A stretch of 64,000 bases of DNA from Mesorhizobium sp. dw_380 (GCF_018588885.1 NZ_JAFFIW010000033.1:1-64000), one strand, 5' to 3'; positions 18,231 through 27,738 are shown, counted from the first letter of the stretch. The notes: a model not told the origin generated them from the letters alone. Numbers and translations: made by a program.

Positions 18231-18993
18231 AAGCCATCGTCATGAGCCGATGGAGCGGACCGGACGTCGAGTTTGTGGATGCGCTCGAGCCAACGCCAGG
18301 TCCGGGAGAAGCCCTGGTTGACGTCGCGGCGTAAACTTCATGGACACGGACGTGCGGCGAGGGCTTGCCTGGACGGACGTGCTGGATCTGAAGATTTTGG
18401 CGTAGAGGCGCTGGCCGCGTGATGGCGTCGCGGGCAGGGGCGCCGATTTTTGGCCGGGCCGTCGTGTCGCCTGGATTTATCGCCGGGGAGCTATGCCGAG
18501 AGGGCGGCGATACGGGCCAATGTGCTGGTGCGGATACCGCATACGATCGACGATCGCATGGCGGCTGTGAGCAATACAGGGGCTCACAGCCAGCCACTTC
18601 GCAACGGATTTCTATCCCGTGCCTCCCGGCGAAATCGCGCTTGTCCATGCTGCTGCTGGCGGAGTCGGTCTGCTGCTAAGCCAGGTCACCAAGCTGAGGG
18701 GCGGCGGCCATGTCATCGGCCGAGCCTCCTCGGCAGACAACCCGGCGATCGCCAAGAAGGCGGGCGCCGATCATGTTCATTGTTGATACCCGGGGACAGT
18801 TTGCCGACGAAGTGGTTCGCCTGTCGGACAGCGAAGGGGTGCACGTGGTCTATGATGGCTCCGGTCCCTGGATCATCGAGGGCAAACTCAAGATCACGAT
18901 CGGCGGCGAATATTCCCTGGCGGATGCGGCGAATGCCCATGCTGACACTCGAAGCCGAACGACCATTGGAAAGCTGCCGCTCATATTCTGGAG
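18227..18993 (+). pseudogene. Decayed zinc-type quinone oxidoreductase (NADPH:quinone reductase)
   Basis: A GTG start with GGAGGA opens MKAIVMSRWSGPDVEF, then a one-base loss creates a TAA at 18332. Homologous segments continue in shifting frames: NFMDTDVRRG, FWPGRRVAWIY, SYAERAAIRANVL, VPPGEIALVHAAAGGVGLLLSQ (Rossmann fold), KKAGADHVI and finally IGGEYSLADAANAH. A segment between YDGSGP and WIIEGKLK is also deleted. Several independent lesions show it is not functional. Its end abuts the convergent MFS gene. Confidence 0.85.
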
Positions 18994-19039
18994 ACGCGCT
19001 GCGGCGTTGGCGCCGTGGCGAGCGATTGCCGCTCCTGCC

Positions 19040-20296
19040 TTAGCGAGACCGCATCGCTTTGCGCCTAGGTTCCACGGAGTGGCTGTTGGCGATACCGAGC
19101 ACCGTTGTGACAAGGACGTAGAAGAGTGCGGCGAGTGCGAGGGCGCATCCGTACCACAATGCGGTCGACGCGCCGGTGCCGACGGCATAACCACCGATGG
19201 CGGTGCCGATCGAAATGCCGAGATAGATCCCCGAAGAATTGAATGCGACGACGAGCGCTGAATCTTGCGGGGCGCTCTCAATCAACCGGTGCTGTTGCGC
19301 CGGTGTCTGCGACCAGCTGCTTGCGCCCCAGCATGCCATGAGTACCGCCACGCCAGTGTAAATGCCTGCGGAGGGGAAGTCGCTGAAGCACGCCAGCCCG
19401 CCGAGCGTGCCCGCCATAACAGAATAGACCGTGATGAGCACCGCGATCGGGCCGAAACGGTCTGCTGCCCAACCGGAGGCATAACTGCCAACCACCGCGC
19501 CAAAACCGTAGCACAGAAGCATCAGCATGATCGAAGCGGGTGAGATCAGCAACGAGTCGAGTATTTGGACGGTAAAGGCATAGGGCAGGTAACATGCCGC
19601 CATGCCGATCACCGTCAGCGGTAGAACCAACATTACGCCGGGACGAGCGAGCACGGCAAGGCGCCGGCGCCACGTCACCGGCGCGTTGCCGGGAAGCTTC
19701 GGCATGACGGCAAGGACGCCAAGCGCGGCGATAAAAGACAAGACACCGACCAATGCGAGCGATGCACGCCAATTCATCGCCGTGCTTGCAATGCGCCCGA
19801 GCGGAACGCCGAGCGCGGTAGCCGATGCGAGCCCGCCGACAATGATGGCAAGCGCGCGGGCGCGAAGGTGCGGAGGCACGATCGCCGCTGCAACGGCGCC
19901 GGCGCTCGGCGTATAGGCAGCAGCTGACGCCGCCGCCACGATTCGGGAGGCGATAAGAATTCCAAGCGTCGGAGACACGGCCGATGCGATGTTCGCAAGG
20001 CTGAGGAAAATCAAGGCTAGGACCAAGAGCTTTCTGCGCCGCATGGTCGCGGTGAGGCTCGTGACGACCGGTGCAAGCAGTGCATAGGCAAGCGCGAATG
20101 CCGTGACCGACTCGCTCGCCACAGCCGGGGTGACGGAGAGGCCATCGGCCATTGCGGGAAGGAAGGCTGACACGATGAATGCATCAGTGCCAACTGCGAA
20201 CGTTCCCACCGCCAAGACGAAAGTGGAGCTCAGTCCGTACACTGCCGGAATGGTGACAGGAGTCTCATCGCATTGTGCATCCGGAAAGTTATTCAT
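19040..20296 (-). CDS. MFS transporter, DHA1 drug-efflux type
   Basis: 418 residues with about 12 hydrophobic segments. The N-terminal half has the DHA1 pattern: FAVGTDAFIVSAFLPAMA, the loop MRRRKLLVLAL and SRIVAAASAAAYTPSAGA, like AraJ/CynX-group efflux carriers. The second half has SYASGWAADRFGP, the motif A equivalent. The ATG at 20296 has GAGGA upstream. It probably exports a small organic compound in antiport with protons. It converges on the quinone oxidoreductase relic and is divergent from no regulator. Confidence 0.88.
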   Translation of the reverse strand: MNNFPDAQCDETPVTIPAVYGLSSTFVLAVGTFAVGTDAFIVSAFLPAMADGLSVTPAVASESVTAFALAYALLAPVVTSLTATMRRRKLLVLALIFLSLANIASAVSPTLGILIASRIVAAASAAAYTPSAGAVAAAIVPPHLRARALAIIVGGLASATALGVPLGRIASTAMNWRASLALVGVLSFIAALGVLAVMPKLPGNAPVTWRRRLAVLARPGVMLVLPLTVIGMAACYLPYAFTVQILDSLLISPASIMLMLLCYGFGAVVGSYASGWAADRFGPIAVLITVYSVMAGTLGGLACFSDFPSAGIYTGVAVLMACWGASSWSQTPAQQHRLIESAPQDSALVVAFNSSGIYLGISIGTAIGGYAVGTGASTALWYGCALALAALFYVLVTTVLGIANSHSVEPRRKAMRSR

Positions 20297-20448
20297 TTCG
20301 AGTGGTCCTCGTGAGGCATCGAAACGAGTCTTCGATGTCCTGTCGCAGCATTCGGGAGGATGGACAGACGCTTTCAGGAAGCGTCAGTATCTGAGCTTGG
20401 AAGGGTGACTGGGCGGGCGCGATGTGCGAGGAACTTTGAGCCGCACAA

Positions 20449-21261
20449 TCAGAGCCGCCAAGACCGGAAAATAGATTCACGGGGCGGTACCGCGTTCAAT
20501 TGCTGATAGCAGCTTCGTGTCGTCGTGCTCCCATGCATCAGCCAGAGGCGTCGCAGCCGCATCACGACACACTGTCGAGCGCCTGGTGCTTCGCTCTCAA
20601 TCAGTCGATGGCGGTAAAGCGCGAAATCCAGTGCAACGGCGATCTCAGGCCTGCCATCGCGCGTGACTTCCGTCAGTGAGAGCAATTCGGCGAACGCCCG
20701 CCCCGCATCAAGGTCGTCGAGCAGGTCGCAATTTTCCTCACGGCAGGAATCCCTGGTGATTTCCTGATGATGCTCCCGACGAGAGCCGTCAGCTCTTTCC
20801 ACGCTCATCATGAACTGTCCGCCTTGAGCCAACGCAACCTGAACGTCGGCAACGAGGCCCAGAAACGCCGATCTAAATTCATCTCTCTCGTAGATCGCTG
20901 CAGACAGCCCTTTCTCGATCTCCAGTTCGAACGCAATGTCGTGCCCCCAAAGTGAAATGCGTTCGGCCCTCGTCAGAATCGCAGCAACGTTGATCACCCT
21001 CGCGGAGGAGATATTAGGCTCTGCAAAGCCATCGAGGGTGGCTGCATCGCCCGCAAGGCGCGTTGACCGTCGTCCATTCTCATCAGTGCTTTCACAAGGT
21101 TTGGCTAGGTTGTCCTGAAGCAAATGGATGGCGCTTGCCGCGAGCCCGATGACAGCGCCAACGTTCAGTGGGGTCTCCCGCCCAAAAAGTCCCAGAGCCA
21201 AAAGTCTGACAGGTTCTTCCTTTCCTCGGCCATTGATGGCCGTGTCGGATATAGGTTTCAT
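20449..21261 (-). CDS. Hypothetical protein of 270 residues
   Basis: The ATG at 21261 is preceded by a strong GGAGGT, which decides the start although the frame stays open to 21447. The product begins MKPISDTAINGRGKEEPVR, then a moderately hydrophobic segment (TPLNVGAVIGLAASAIHLL). A soluble, charged C-terminal part includes ERISLWGHDIAFELEIEKG and DGRPEIAVALDFALYRHRL. No family is recognised. It lies on the opposite strand to dipZ, with the candidate operator at 21499-21528 between them. Confidence 0.6.
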   Translation of the reverse strand: MKPISDTAINGRGKEEPVRLLALGLFGRETPLNVGAVIGLAASAIHLLQDNLAKPCESTDENGRRSTRLAGDAATLDGFAEPNISSARVINVAAILTRAERISLWGHDIAFELEIEKGLSAAIYERDEFRSAFLGLVADVQVALAQGGQFMMSVERADGSRREHHQEITRDSCREENCDLLDDLDAGRAFAELLSLTEVTRDGRPEIAVALDFALYRHRLIESEAPGARQCVVMRLRRLWLMHGSTTTRSCYQQLNAVPPRESIFRSWRL

Positions 21262-21498
21262 GTTACCTCCGGGATGTTTGCGCTTTGGATCGTCGGCGTG
21301 CGAACAATCGAACCTGCAAGTGCGGTTGGTCTCCGTGCCACTGTCGCTGTTTGTGACGGTAGGATCGAGTTCGACAGTGTGAGGCGGCGTTATCCCTCGC
21401 AAGGCGGCGGCAAGGCACTTTGCCAAAGACCGCGGCGTATCGGCCAATTGGCAGCCGGGACATCTGACGACCTGCTCTGACCTCGCAAACCGATGATC

Positions 21499-21528
21499 GC
21501 TAACAATCCATCATAAGGCATAACGGGC
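21499..21528. promoter_or_regulatory. Candidate operator shared with 14121-14150
   Basis: GCTAACA-n-TCCATCATA-nn-CATAACGGG occurs here about 145 bases ahead of dipZ, nearly identical to the segment facing ohr. The opposite strand reads TTATG-nn-TTATG, a direct repeat with the spacing style of OmpR-type DNA-binding domains. Both copies sit at promoters tied to a winged-helix STAND regulator. A binding role is inferred and untested. Confidence 0.55.
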
Positions 21529-21671
21529 TGATCGCTCGATTTGTGGCTATCATCGGTGATCCAAGCCGGTTCCTGCATGCCGCAACGAAACCCGCTTCAT
21601 CGGAAGACAGGGAAACGTTCGGGAGCAGTCGACACATCGACACTGTTTGCCGCCTGCCTCGAGGATCAGCC

Positions 21672-23132
21672 ATGACACTTCTCCTAATTTCCTATCTGGC
21701 GGGCGTGTTGACGATCGTTAGCCCCTGCATCCTTCCGATACTGCCCTTCGTCTTCTCAAGGGCGAACCAGCCCTTCGCCTGTGGCATTCTGCCGATGCTG
21801 ATCGGCATGGCAGCCACCTTCGCCGCTTCAGCAACGCTCGCGGCCGTTGCCGGAAGCTGGGCAGAGCATGCCAGTGAGATCGGGCGCTTTGCGGCAATAG
21901 CGCTTCTGGCCGTGTTCGGCGCAGCACTGGTTTCACCGCGCCTGGCAGCGGTTCTATCCCGACCACTCGTCGCCTTTGGGAGCCGCGTTTCGAGAACTGC
22001 CGACGGAAGGGGCCCGAGCGTCGGAGGATCATTGCTGCTCGGTGTCGGAACAGGCTTTCTTTGGGCCCCCTGTGCGGGCCCGATCCTTGGGATTGTGCTC
22101 ACAGGAACTGCCCTTCAAGGCGCCAATGCGCAGACGACACTGCTCTTGGGATTCTATGCTGCCGGCGCGGCCACGTCGCTTGCCCTGGCATTGCTGGCCG
22201 GCGGTCGAATGCTCGCGGCAATGAGACGTTCGCTCGGTCTCGGCGACGGCATCCGGCAAGGTGTGGGGATTGCCGTTCTGGCGGGTGTTGCGGCCATCGC
22301 GCTCGGCCTCGACACTGGTCTGTTGGCGAAGTTTTCCTACGCAGGCACGGCTGGCATCGAGCAATCCTTGCTGGACCGGCTTCCCAAGGATTCCTCAAAG
22401 GCATCGACGGCTGACGGCAGCACAACGCTTCCCGAAGTCGATGCTCGTCCGAGCTATCGCAGCAGCCTGTCAGTCGAGGGCCGGCTCCCGTCACTCGACG
22501 GCGCCGTCGAGTGGCTGAATTCCAACCCCATCAATGCCGGTCAACTGCGCGGCAAGGTCGTCCTCATCAATTTCTGGACCTATTCCTGCATCAACTGCAT
22601 TCGATCGCTGCCCTACGTGCGTGCGTGGGCGGAGAAATACAAGGATCAAGGCCTGGTGGTGATCGGCGTTCACGCGCCCGAATTCGCCTTCGAGAAGAAA
22701 ATCGAGAATGTCGAACGCGCGACACGCGACTTCGGCATCAGCTATCCGATTGCGATCGACAACGATTACGGGATCTGGCGCGCCTTTGGGAACAGCTATT
22801 GGCCCGCCGCCTATTTCGTCGATGCCGAGGGGCGAATCAGACATCATCATTTCGGAGAAGGCGAGTACCAACGCTCCGAGCAGGTCATTCAGGAACTTCT
22901 GGCCGAGGCCAAGGGAAGTCAGGGGGTCGACAACAAAATGCCGGTGACGGAACGCGCACTCGACTTCGCTTTGGAAAGCTCCGGGCAAACCTACATCGGC
23001 CATGTGAGGACGTCGAGCCTCGCCTCCCTCGGATGCATCGACGACAGGGCCCAGAAATACACGGCTGGGCAGCCGGCGTTCAATCGATCGAGCCCAGCCG
23101 GACACCGGATGGTGGAAGCCTGCCATGGATGA
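21672..23132 (+). CDS. DipZ-like CcdA-thioredoxin fusion, C-terminally truncated
   Basis: 486 residues from the ATG at 21672. The N-terminal half is a CcdA/DsbD-like membrane domain with the redox Cys pair in VSPCILPILPF and LWAPCAGPI. A TlpA/thioredoxin-like domain follows (VVLINFWTYSCINCIRSLPYVRAW, redox site CINC; cis-Pro region WPAAYF). It would carry reducing power from the cytoplasm to periplasmic thiols. Full DipZ proteins end in a further carbohydrate-binding-like module. Here only its beginning remains (SSGQTYIGH, YTAGQPAF), then the frame stops in degenerate sequence. Its last 8 bases overlap the STAND regulator start, so they form an operon. Confidence 0.85.
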   Translation: MTLLLISYLAGVLTIVSPCILPILPFVFSRANQPFACGILPMLIGMAATFAASATLAAVAGSWAEHASEIGRFAAIALLAVFGAALVSPRLAAVLSRPLVAFGSRVSRTADGRGPSVGGSLLLGVGTGFLWAPCAGPILGIVLTGTALQGANAQTTLLLGFYAAGAATSLALALLAGGRMLAAMRRSLGLGDGIRQGVGIAVLAGVAAIALGLDTGLLAKFSYAGTAGIEQSLLDRLPKDSSKASTADGSTTLPEVDARPSYRSSLSVEGRLPSLDGAVEWLNSNPINAGQLRGKVVLINFWTYSCINCIRSLPYVRAWAEKYKDQGLVVIGVHAPEFAFEKKIENVERATRDFGISYPIAIDNDYGIWRAFGNSYWPAAYFVDAEGRIRHHHFGEGEYQRSEQVIQELLAEAKGSQGVDNKMPVTERALDFALESSGQTYIGHVRTSSLASLGCIDDRAQKYTAGQPAFNRSSPAGHRMVEACHG

Positions 23133-26100
23133 CTTATCCTCCGCCACACGGGGCGGCCGGATAGCGTTCGGCTCATTTTGCCTCACGCCCAGCGAACGGT
23201 TGCTGACCAGGGAAGGAATTCCGGTCGAAATCGGTGGGCGTTCGCTCGACATCCTCATCGCGCTTGCGGAACAGCCTGGCCGGGTCGTGTCCAAACGGGA
23301 ATTGCTGAAACGCGTATGGCCAGACGTCGTCGTCGAGGATGGGAGCCTGCGCTTCCATATGGCCGGTCTGCGCAAGACCCTTGGCGATGGCGAAGGCGGC
23401 GCACGCTACATCGCTACCCAGGTCGGAGTGGGCTACGCTTTCGTCGCGCCGGTTCAGCCGCTACCGATTGGAAGCAATGGATCAGCATCATTGGCGCCGC
23501 TCGACCGATCAGCGGAGCACCGTCCGGAATTTGACCCTGCCCCCATTGGAAAGCTTCCCGCGCGGCTGCGGCGCGTGATTGGACGCGAACGCGACGTCCA
23601 GTTGCTGACGGATCGCATAGCAGACGCAAAGCTGTTCACAATCGTTGGGGCTGCAGGGGTTGGAAAGACGACGCTTGCGGTCGAAATAGGACATGCCCTG
23701 TCACCCCGCTTTGCGAACAAGGTGAGCTTCGTCGACCTGGGGACCATTGAAGATCCAACACTGGTGTCTTCGGCGCTGGCCGGTGCGCTCGGGATTCTTG
23801 TGCCCGCTGAAGACGCAATGACGGTGATCCTGGGTCATATCCGCGCGCAAAAACTGCTGCTCATCCTTGATAATTGCGAGCATCTGATCAACGCGGTATC
23901 GGCCATTGTCGAACGCATCGGTGAAGCTGCTCCAAACGTTAATATCCTGGCGACCAGCCGGGAGCCGCTCCGCGTCCGAGGGGAGCACGTGCACTGGCTG
24001 GGTGCACTGGATTATCCGCCCGAGACAGCGGGCCTCTCCCTTGGCCAGCTTCTTGCGTATCCGGCAGTCGAGTTGTTTGTCGAACGCGCAGCTGCTGGCA
24101 ACAGCGCGCTTAGGATAGATGCCGACACCGCCCGCGTGATTGCAGACATGTGCCGCCGTCTGGATGGAATGGCGCTGCCAATCGAGCTGACGGCGGTAAG
24201 GGTGGCTGCGCATGGACTGGATGCCACGGTAAGGTTTTTGGGAGAACGGTTCAGCCTTGGCTGGACAGGGCGCCGCACGGCGCTGCCGCGCCAGCAGACA
24301 CTCCAGGCCACACTTGACTGGAGCTACGATCTTCTGCCCGAAGCGGAGCGCCGCACGCTCGAACGGCTATCGGTCTTTCTGGGGCCTTTCCAGATCGACG
24401 CTGCGCTGGATGTCGTTGCCGACGGGACCGTGAACGCCGAAGCGGCCGTCGCGGCATTGGATGAACTCACCGCGAAATCGTTGATTTCACCGAACCGTTC
24501 GGGAGGCGCAGGCTCTTATCGATTGCTGGAGATGACGCGGGCTTATGCCAGGGAGAAACTTCTCGCCAGGGGCGGGGAGGAGTTCAGCACCGTCGCGCGG
24601 CGGCATGCGAAGTTCTTTCTGAATGAACTCGAAGTGACGGGCCGCTCGGAAAGAGACTTTCACGATGGCGCGGCGCTGTTCTCTCATCAACTGGCCAACG
24701 TCCGCAGCGCCCTGGATTGGAGTTTTGGGACCGGTGGCGATCTTTCCATCGGAGTGGCCCTGGCCGCCGCCAGCGCGCCAGTATTGCTGACCCTTTCGCT
24801 ACTCGTTGAGTGCAGGATCTGGTGCGCGCGGGCGATTGGGCAGCTTGCGGATCAGGATCGGTATCGCGGCACCTCTGTCGAGCTTGAGTTGCAGGCCGCC
24901 CTCGGTTTCTCACTGATGTTCGCGCGGGGGAACAGTGAAGCGGCTGAAACCGCGTTGCGTCGCGCCCTCGACATTGCGGTCGAACTGGCCGATCGCTGGA
25001 ACCAACTGAGGCTGCTCGGCCGCCTCCATATTTTTCATGAGCGGATCGGTGATTTCAAGACCGCCCTCGAGTGGGCCGAGATGGCGGTCAAGGTTGCCGA
25101 TGAGATCGGCGAATCGGAAGCAATCGCGGTTGCTGCTTCGCTCGCCGGCATTTCTCATCAACTGGCAGGAGATCAACGGCTCGCCCGGAGGGAACTGGAG
25201 CTGTCGCTGCAAAAGAGCATCCCTTCCGATCGCGGCCGCACGATCTACTACGGATTCGATCATCGGAACCGATCCGGCATTGCGCTCGCACGCACGCTGT
25301 GGCTGCAAGGATATGCAGATCAGGCGCGGCGCATTGCCGAGCAGACAGTGCAAGAGGCCGCCAGTCTGGAGCATCCTGTCACTCATTGCATCGCGCTCAT
25401 CTGGACCCTCTCGGTCCATATCTGGACCGGCGACCACGAGAAAGCAGAAGCAAGCCTCAACACGTTCGCTGATTCTGCCGAAGTAAACGCACTTGGCCCC
25501 TACATCGCCGCGTCCGGTGGATTTAGGGGAGAACTGGCTGTTCAGCAGCAACGGGCGGCGCATGAAGGTTTGGGCTGGTTAGAGGAAAGCATCGCCCGCT
25601 TGCGGTCCGCCAGATACGAGCTGTTGACGACAAGCTTTTCGATCGCACTGACGCAAGGCCTTGTGCTGCATCGCCGATTTGGGGAAGCGCTGGAGCTGGT
25701 GGATGCCACGATCGACCGTTGCAACAGAAATGGCGAGCTGCTCGCCATGGCCGAACTGCTCCGGGTCAAGGCGCAAGTCTTGCAGTCGGCTGCCGGGGAA
25801 GGCACAAGCGAAATCGAGGCCTTGCTTCTCGACTCGCTTGCCTGGGGCCGGCGCCAGGGAGCCCGCTCCTGGGAACTGAGAAGTGCCATCGACCTCGCGC
25901 GCCTTTGGATGGACCATCGGCCGGCCGAGGCGCTCGCCCTGCTGATGCCCCTGCGCCAGGCATTTTCCGAAGGTTTCGATACCGCTGATTTGCGCGCGTC
26001 AGATCTGCTTCTGAGCACGCTCGTTGGTTCAGATCGGGGAGGCGTCGCTGCGGCGGCAGATCCTGCTCGAACCCAGCAAGGTCAGGCATGGGGCCAGTAG
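23125..26100 (+). CDS. Winged-helix STAND ATPase regulator with TPR-like tail (paralog 2)
   Basis: 991 residues. A CadC/OmpR winged helix lies at about 12-110 (SKRELLKRVWPDV, SLRFHMAGLRKTLGDG, GVGYAFVAPV). The NB-ARC/STAND ATPase has Walker A GAAGVGKTT (175-183), Walker B LLLILDNCEH and ATSREPLRVRGE. A long alpha-helical repeat region follows to the C-terminus (for example LWLQGYADQARRIAEQTV). It is the same architecture as 11120-13996 and clearly a paralog. The ATG at 23125 overlaps the dipZ stop. It probably couples an intracellular ligand or protein signal to transcription of its own operon and neighbours. Confidence 0.92.
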   Translation: MDDLSSATRGGRIAFGSFCLTPSERLLTREGIPVEIGGRSLDILIALAEQPGRVVSKRELLKRVWPDVVVEDGSLRFHMAGLRKTLGDGEGGARYIATQVGVGYAFVAPVQPLPIGSNGSASLAPLDRSAEHRPEFDPAPIGKLPARLRRVIGRERDVQLLTDRIADAKLFTIVGAAGVGKTTLAVEIGHALSPRFANKVSFVDLGTIEDPTLVSSALAGALGILVPAEDAMTVILGHIRAQKLLLILDNCEHLINAVSAIVERIGEAAPNVNILATSREPLRVRGEHVHWLGALDYPPETAGLSLGQLLAYPAVELFVERAAAGNSALRIDADTARVIADMCRRLDGMALPIELTAVRVAAHGLDATVRFLGERFSLGWTGRRTALPRQQTLQATLDWSYDLLPEAERRTLERLSVFLGPFQIDAALDVVADGTVNAEAAVAALDELTAKSLISPNRSGGAGSYRLLEMTRAYAREKLLARGGEEFSTVARRHAKFFLNELEVTGRSERDFHDGAALFSHQLANVRSALDWSFGTGGDLSIGVALAAASAPVLLTLSLLVECRIWCARAIGQLADQDRYRGTSVELELQAALGFSLMFARGNSEAAETALRRALDIAVELADRWNQLRLLGRLHIFHERIGDFKTALEWAEMAVKVADEIGESEAIAVAASLAGISHQLAGDQRLARRELELSLQKSIPSDRGRTIYYGFDHRNRSGIALARTLWLQGYADQARRIAEQTVQEAASLEHPVTHCIALIWTLSVHIWTGDHEKAEASLNTFADSAEVNALGPYIAASGGFRGELAVQQQRAAHEGLGWLEESIARLRSARYELLTTSFSIALTQGLVLHRRFGEALELVDATIDRCNRNGELLAMAELLRVKAQVLQSAAGEGTSEIEALLLDSLAWGRRQGARSWELRSAIDLARLWMDHRPAEALALLMPLRQAFSEGFDTADLRASDLLLSTLVGSDRGGVAAAADPARTQQGQAWGQ

Positions 26101-26184
26101 CGTGTACAGAAAATTCGGTTTGAAAGGCATATCGCAGGCATGCTGGTGCGAGCGGTGAAAATCGGGCGATGGAGCCGACACGAC

Positions 26185-27420
26185 ATGAAGCCGCAATGGT
26201 ACCAAATGTTGGACGGGAACGCTCGCCGAGCATTTTGGACTTCGTTCGCGGGGTTCGGTCTGGATGCGATGGATGTTCAACTCTACGCATTCATATTGCC
26301 CGTGCTCCTCACCGTCTGGGGCCTGAGCCATACCGAGGCCGGACTCCTTGCGTCGGCAACCCTGGTCTCTTCCGCGATAGGCGGTTGGATTACCGGACTG
26401 CTTGCGGACAGGGTTGGTCGTATCCGCATGCTGAAAATTACGATGCTTTGGCTCGCGCTCTCCACATGCCTTTGCGGTCTTGCCGATAACTTCGGTCAAC
26501 TGCTGGTCGCTCGCTTGCTTCAAGGTCTCGGCTTCGGAGGGGAGTGGGCCGCCGGCGTTGTGTTCGTAGCGGAGGTCGTTGCGCCTGAGGTTCGAGGCAG
26601 AGCGGTCGGAATGGTCCAGAGCGCCTGGGCAGTGGGATGGGGGATGGCGGCAATGATATCGGCTATCGTGCTCGCCTTGGTCCCGCCAGATCTCGGATGG
26701 CGCATTACATTCACTGTCGGGCTTCTCCCGGCATTCGTGGTCTACGTCTTCCGGACCAGGCTAACGGAGTCGGAAACTTTCTTGAAAGCAGGACCGCCAT
26801 CATCCTGGCACTCGATCTTCTCTCGGTCGATGGCAGCGGCAACGATCAAGGGAAGTCTTCTCGCTACAGGGATGCACGGCGGCTATTGGGCGATCGCGAC
26901 CTGGTGGCCGGTCATGCTTCGTTCCGAGCGCGGGCTCTCGACGACAGCCACCAGTGCAAATCTGGCGGCGGTCGCAAGTGCTTCGTTCTTCGGTTACATA
27001 TCAAGCGCCTGGCTTGGTGATCGCGTAGGGCGAAAAGCCACGTTGGTCAGTTTCGCCATGGGCGGCATTCTTACGGTGCTTGCCTGCACCGAACTTCCGG
27101 CGTCCAATTTCGAATTGCTGCTTTTAAGCTTCCCTCTCGGCTTTTTCGCGTTGGGAATGTTCAGCGCAATCGGCCCCGTCTTGACAGAACTCTATCCGAC
27201 CGAAATCCGGGGATCCGGATTGGGTTTCTGCTATAATTTTGGACGGGGCATGGCCGGCGCGACACCTTTGCTGATCGGCGGCAGTGCCGCGACCATCGGT
27301 ATTAACCACGCGATAGGAATATACGTAGCCAGCTCCTATGGCCTTGTCTCTTTGGTAGCGATCTTTCTGCCTGAGACGCGCGGGCAGGAATTGAGGAGCG
27401 TGTCCCAGGCGAGATCGTGA
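26185..27420 (+). CDS. MFS transporter, organic-acid/sugar-phosphate type
   Basis: 411 residues, about 12 membrane segments. Signature motifs are FGLDAMDVQLYAFILP in helix 1, GLLADRVGRIRML (motif A), LLQGLGFGGEWAAG and FLPETRGQELRS at the end, as in SHS/AAHS carriers for lactate, cyanate or aromatic acids. It is probably an inner-membrane proton symporter. The ATG at 26185 gives the usual N-terminus; the frame begins at 26140. It follows the STAND regulator by 84 bases in the same direction. Confidence 0.88.
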   Translation: MKPQWYQMLDGNARRAFWTSFAGFGLDAMDVQLYAFILPVLLTVWGLSHTEAGLLASATLVSSAIGGWITGLLADRVGRIRMLKITMLWLALSTCLCGLADNFGQLLVARLLQGLGFGGEWAAGVVFVAEVVAPEVRGRAVGMVQSAWAVGWGMAAMISAIVLALVPPDLGWRITFTVGLLPAFVVYVFRTRLTESETFLKAGPPSSWHSIFSRSMAAATIKGSLLATGMHGGYWAIATWWPVMLRSERGLSTTATSANLAAVASASFFGYISSAWLGDRVGRKATLVSFAMGGILTVLACTELPASNFELLLLSFPLGFFALGMFSAIGPVLTELYPTEIRGSGLGFCYNFGRGMAGATPLLIGGSAATIGINHAIGIYVASSYGLVSLVAIFLPETRGQELRSVSQARS

Positions 27421-27429
27421 ACCGATGAG

Positions 27430-27738
27430 CAATCGGAAATTCACCTCGAGGCCCAGATCCGACCGCGAAGGATGATCGACCGGTCGAATTCCAGGCGGCC
27501 ACCGAAGCACGCGCTCGTCTTTGATCCCCCGGGACGCGATTTCGCGCCGCCATTTTCGGCTGAGAAACGTCCGACTCTGTTTGCGCCCCCAGATGAAATC
27601 AATCTGGCTTCGCCATTGACAGTCAATGGTGTGGCACACCAGCACGGCGTCGATATCGTGCGTGTCAAAGGTGTTCTCAGCAGCCCGCACCCTTTCGACG
27701 GCCAGCGCTTCTGAAGGCAGCGGCTCGCATTTTTTCAT
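27430..27738 (-). pseudogene. Truncated DUF1348 (NTF2-like) gene
   Basis: From the ATG at 27738 the frame encodes a good DUF1348 N-terminus: AVERVRAAENTFDTHD, WRSQIDFIWGRKQSRTFLSRKW and REIASRGIKDER. After that the expected core is lost and the frame runs into unrelated sequence converging on the MFS gene. DUF1348 proteins are about 150 residues and of unknown activity. The relic is probably inactive. Confidence 0.7.
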
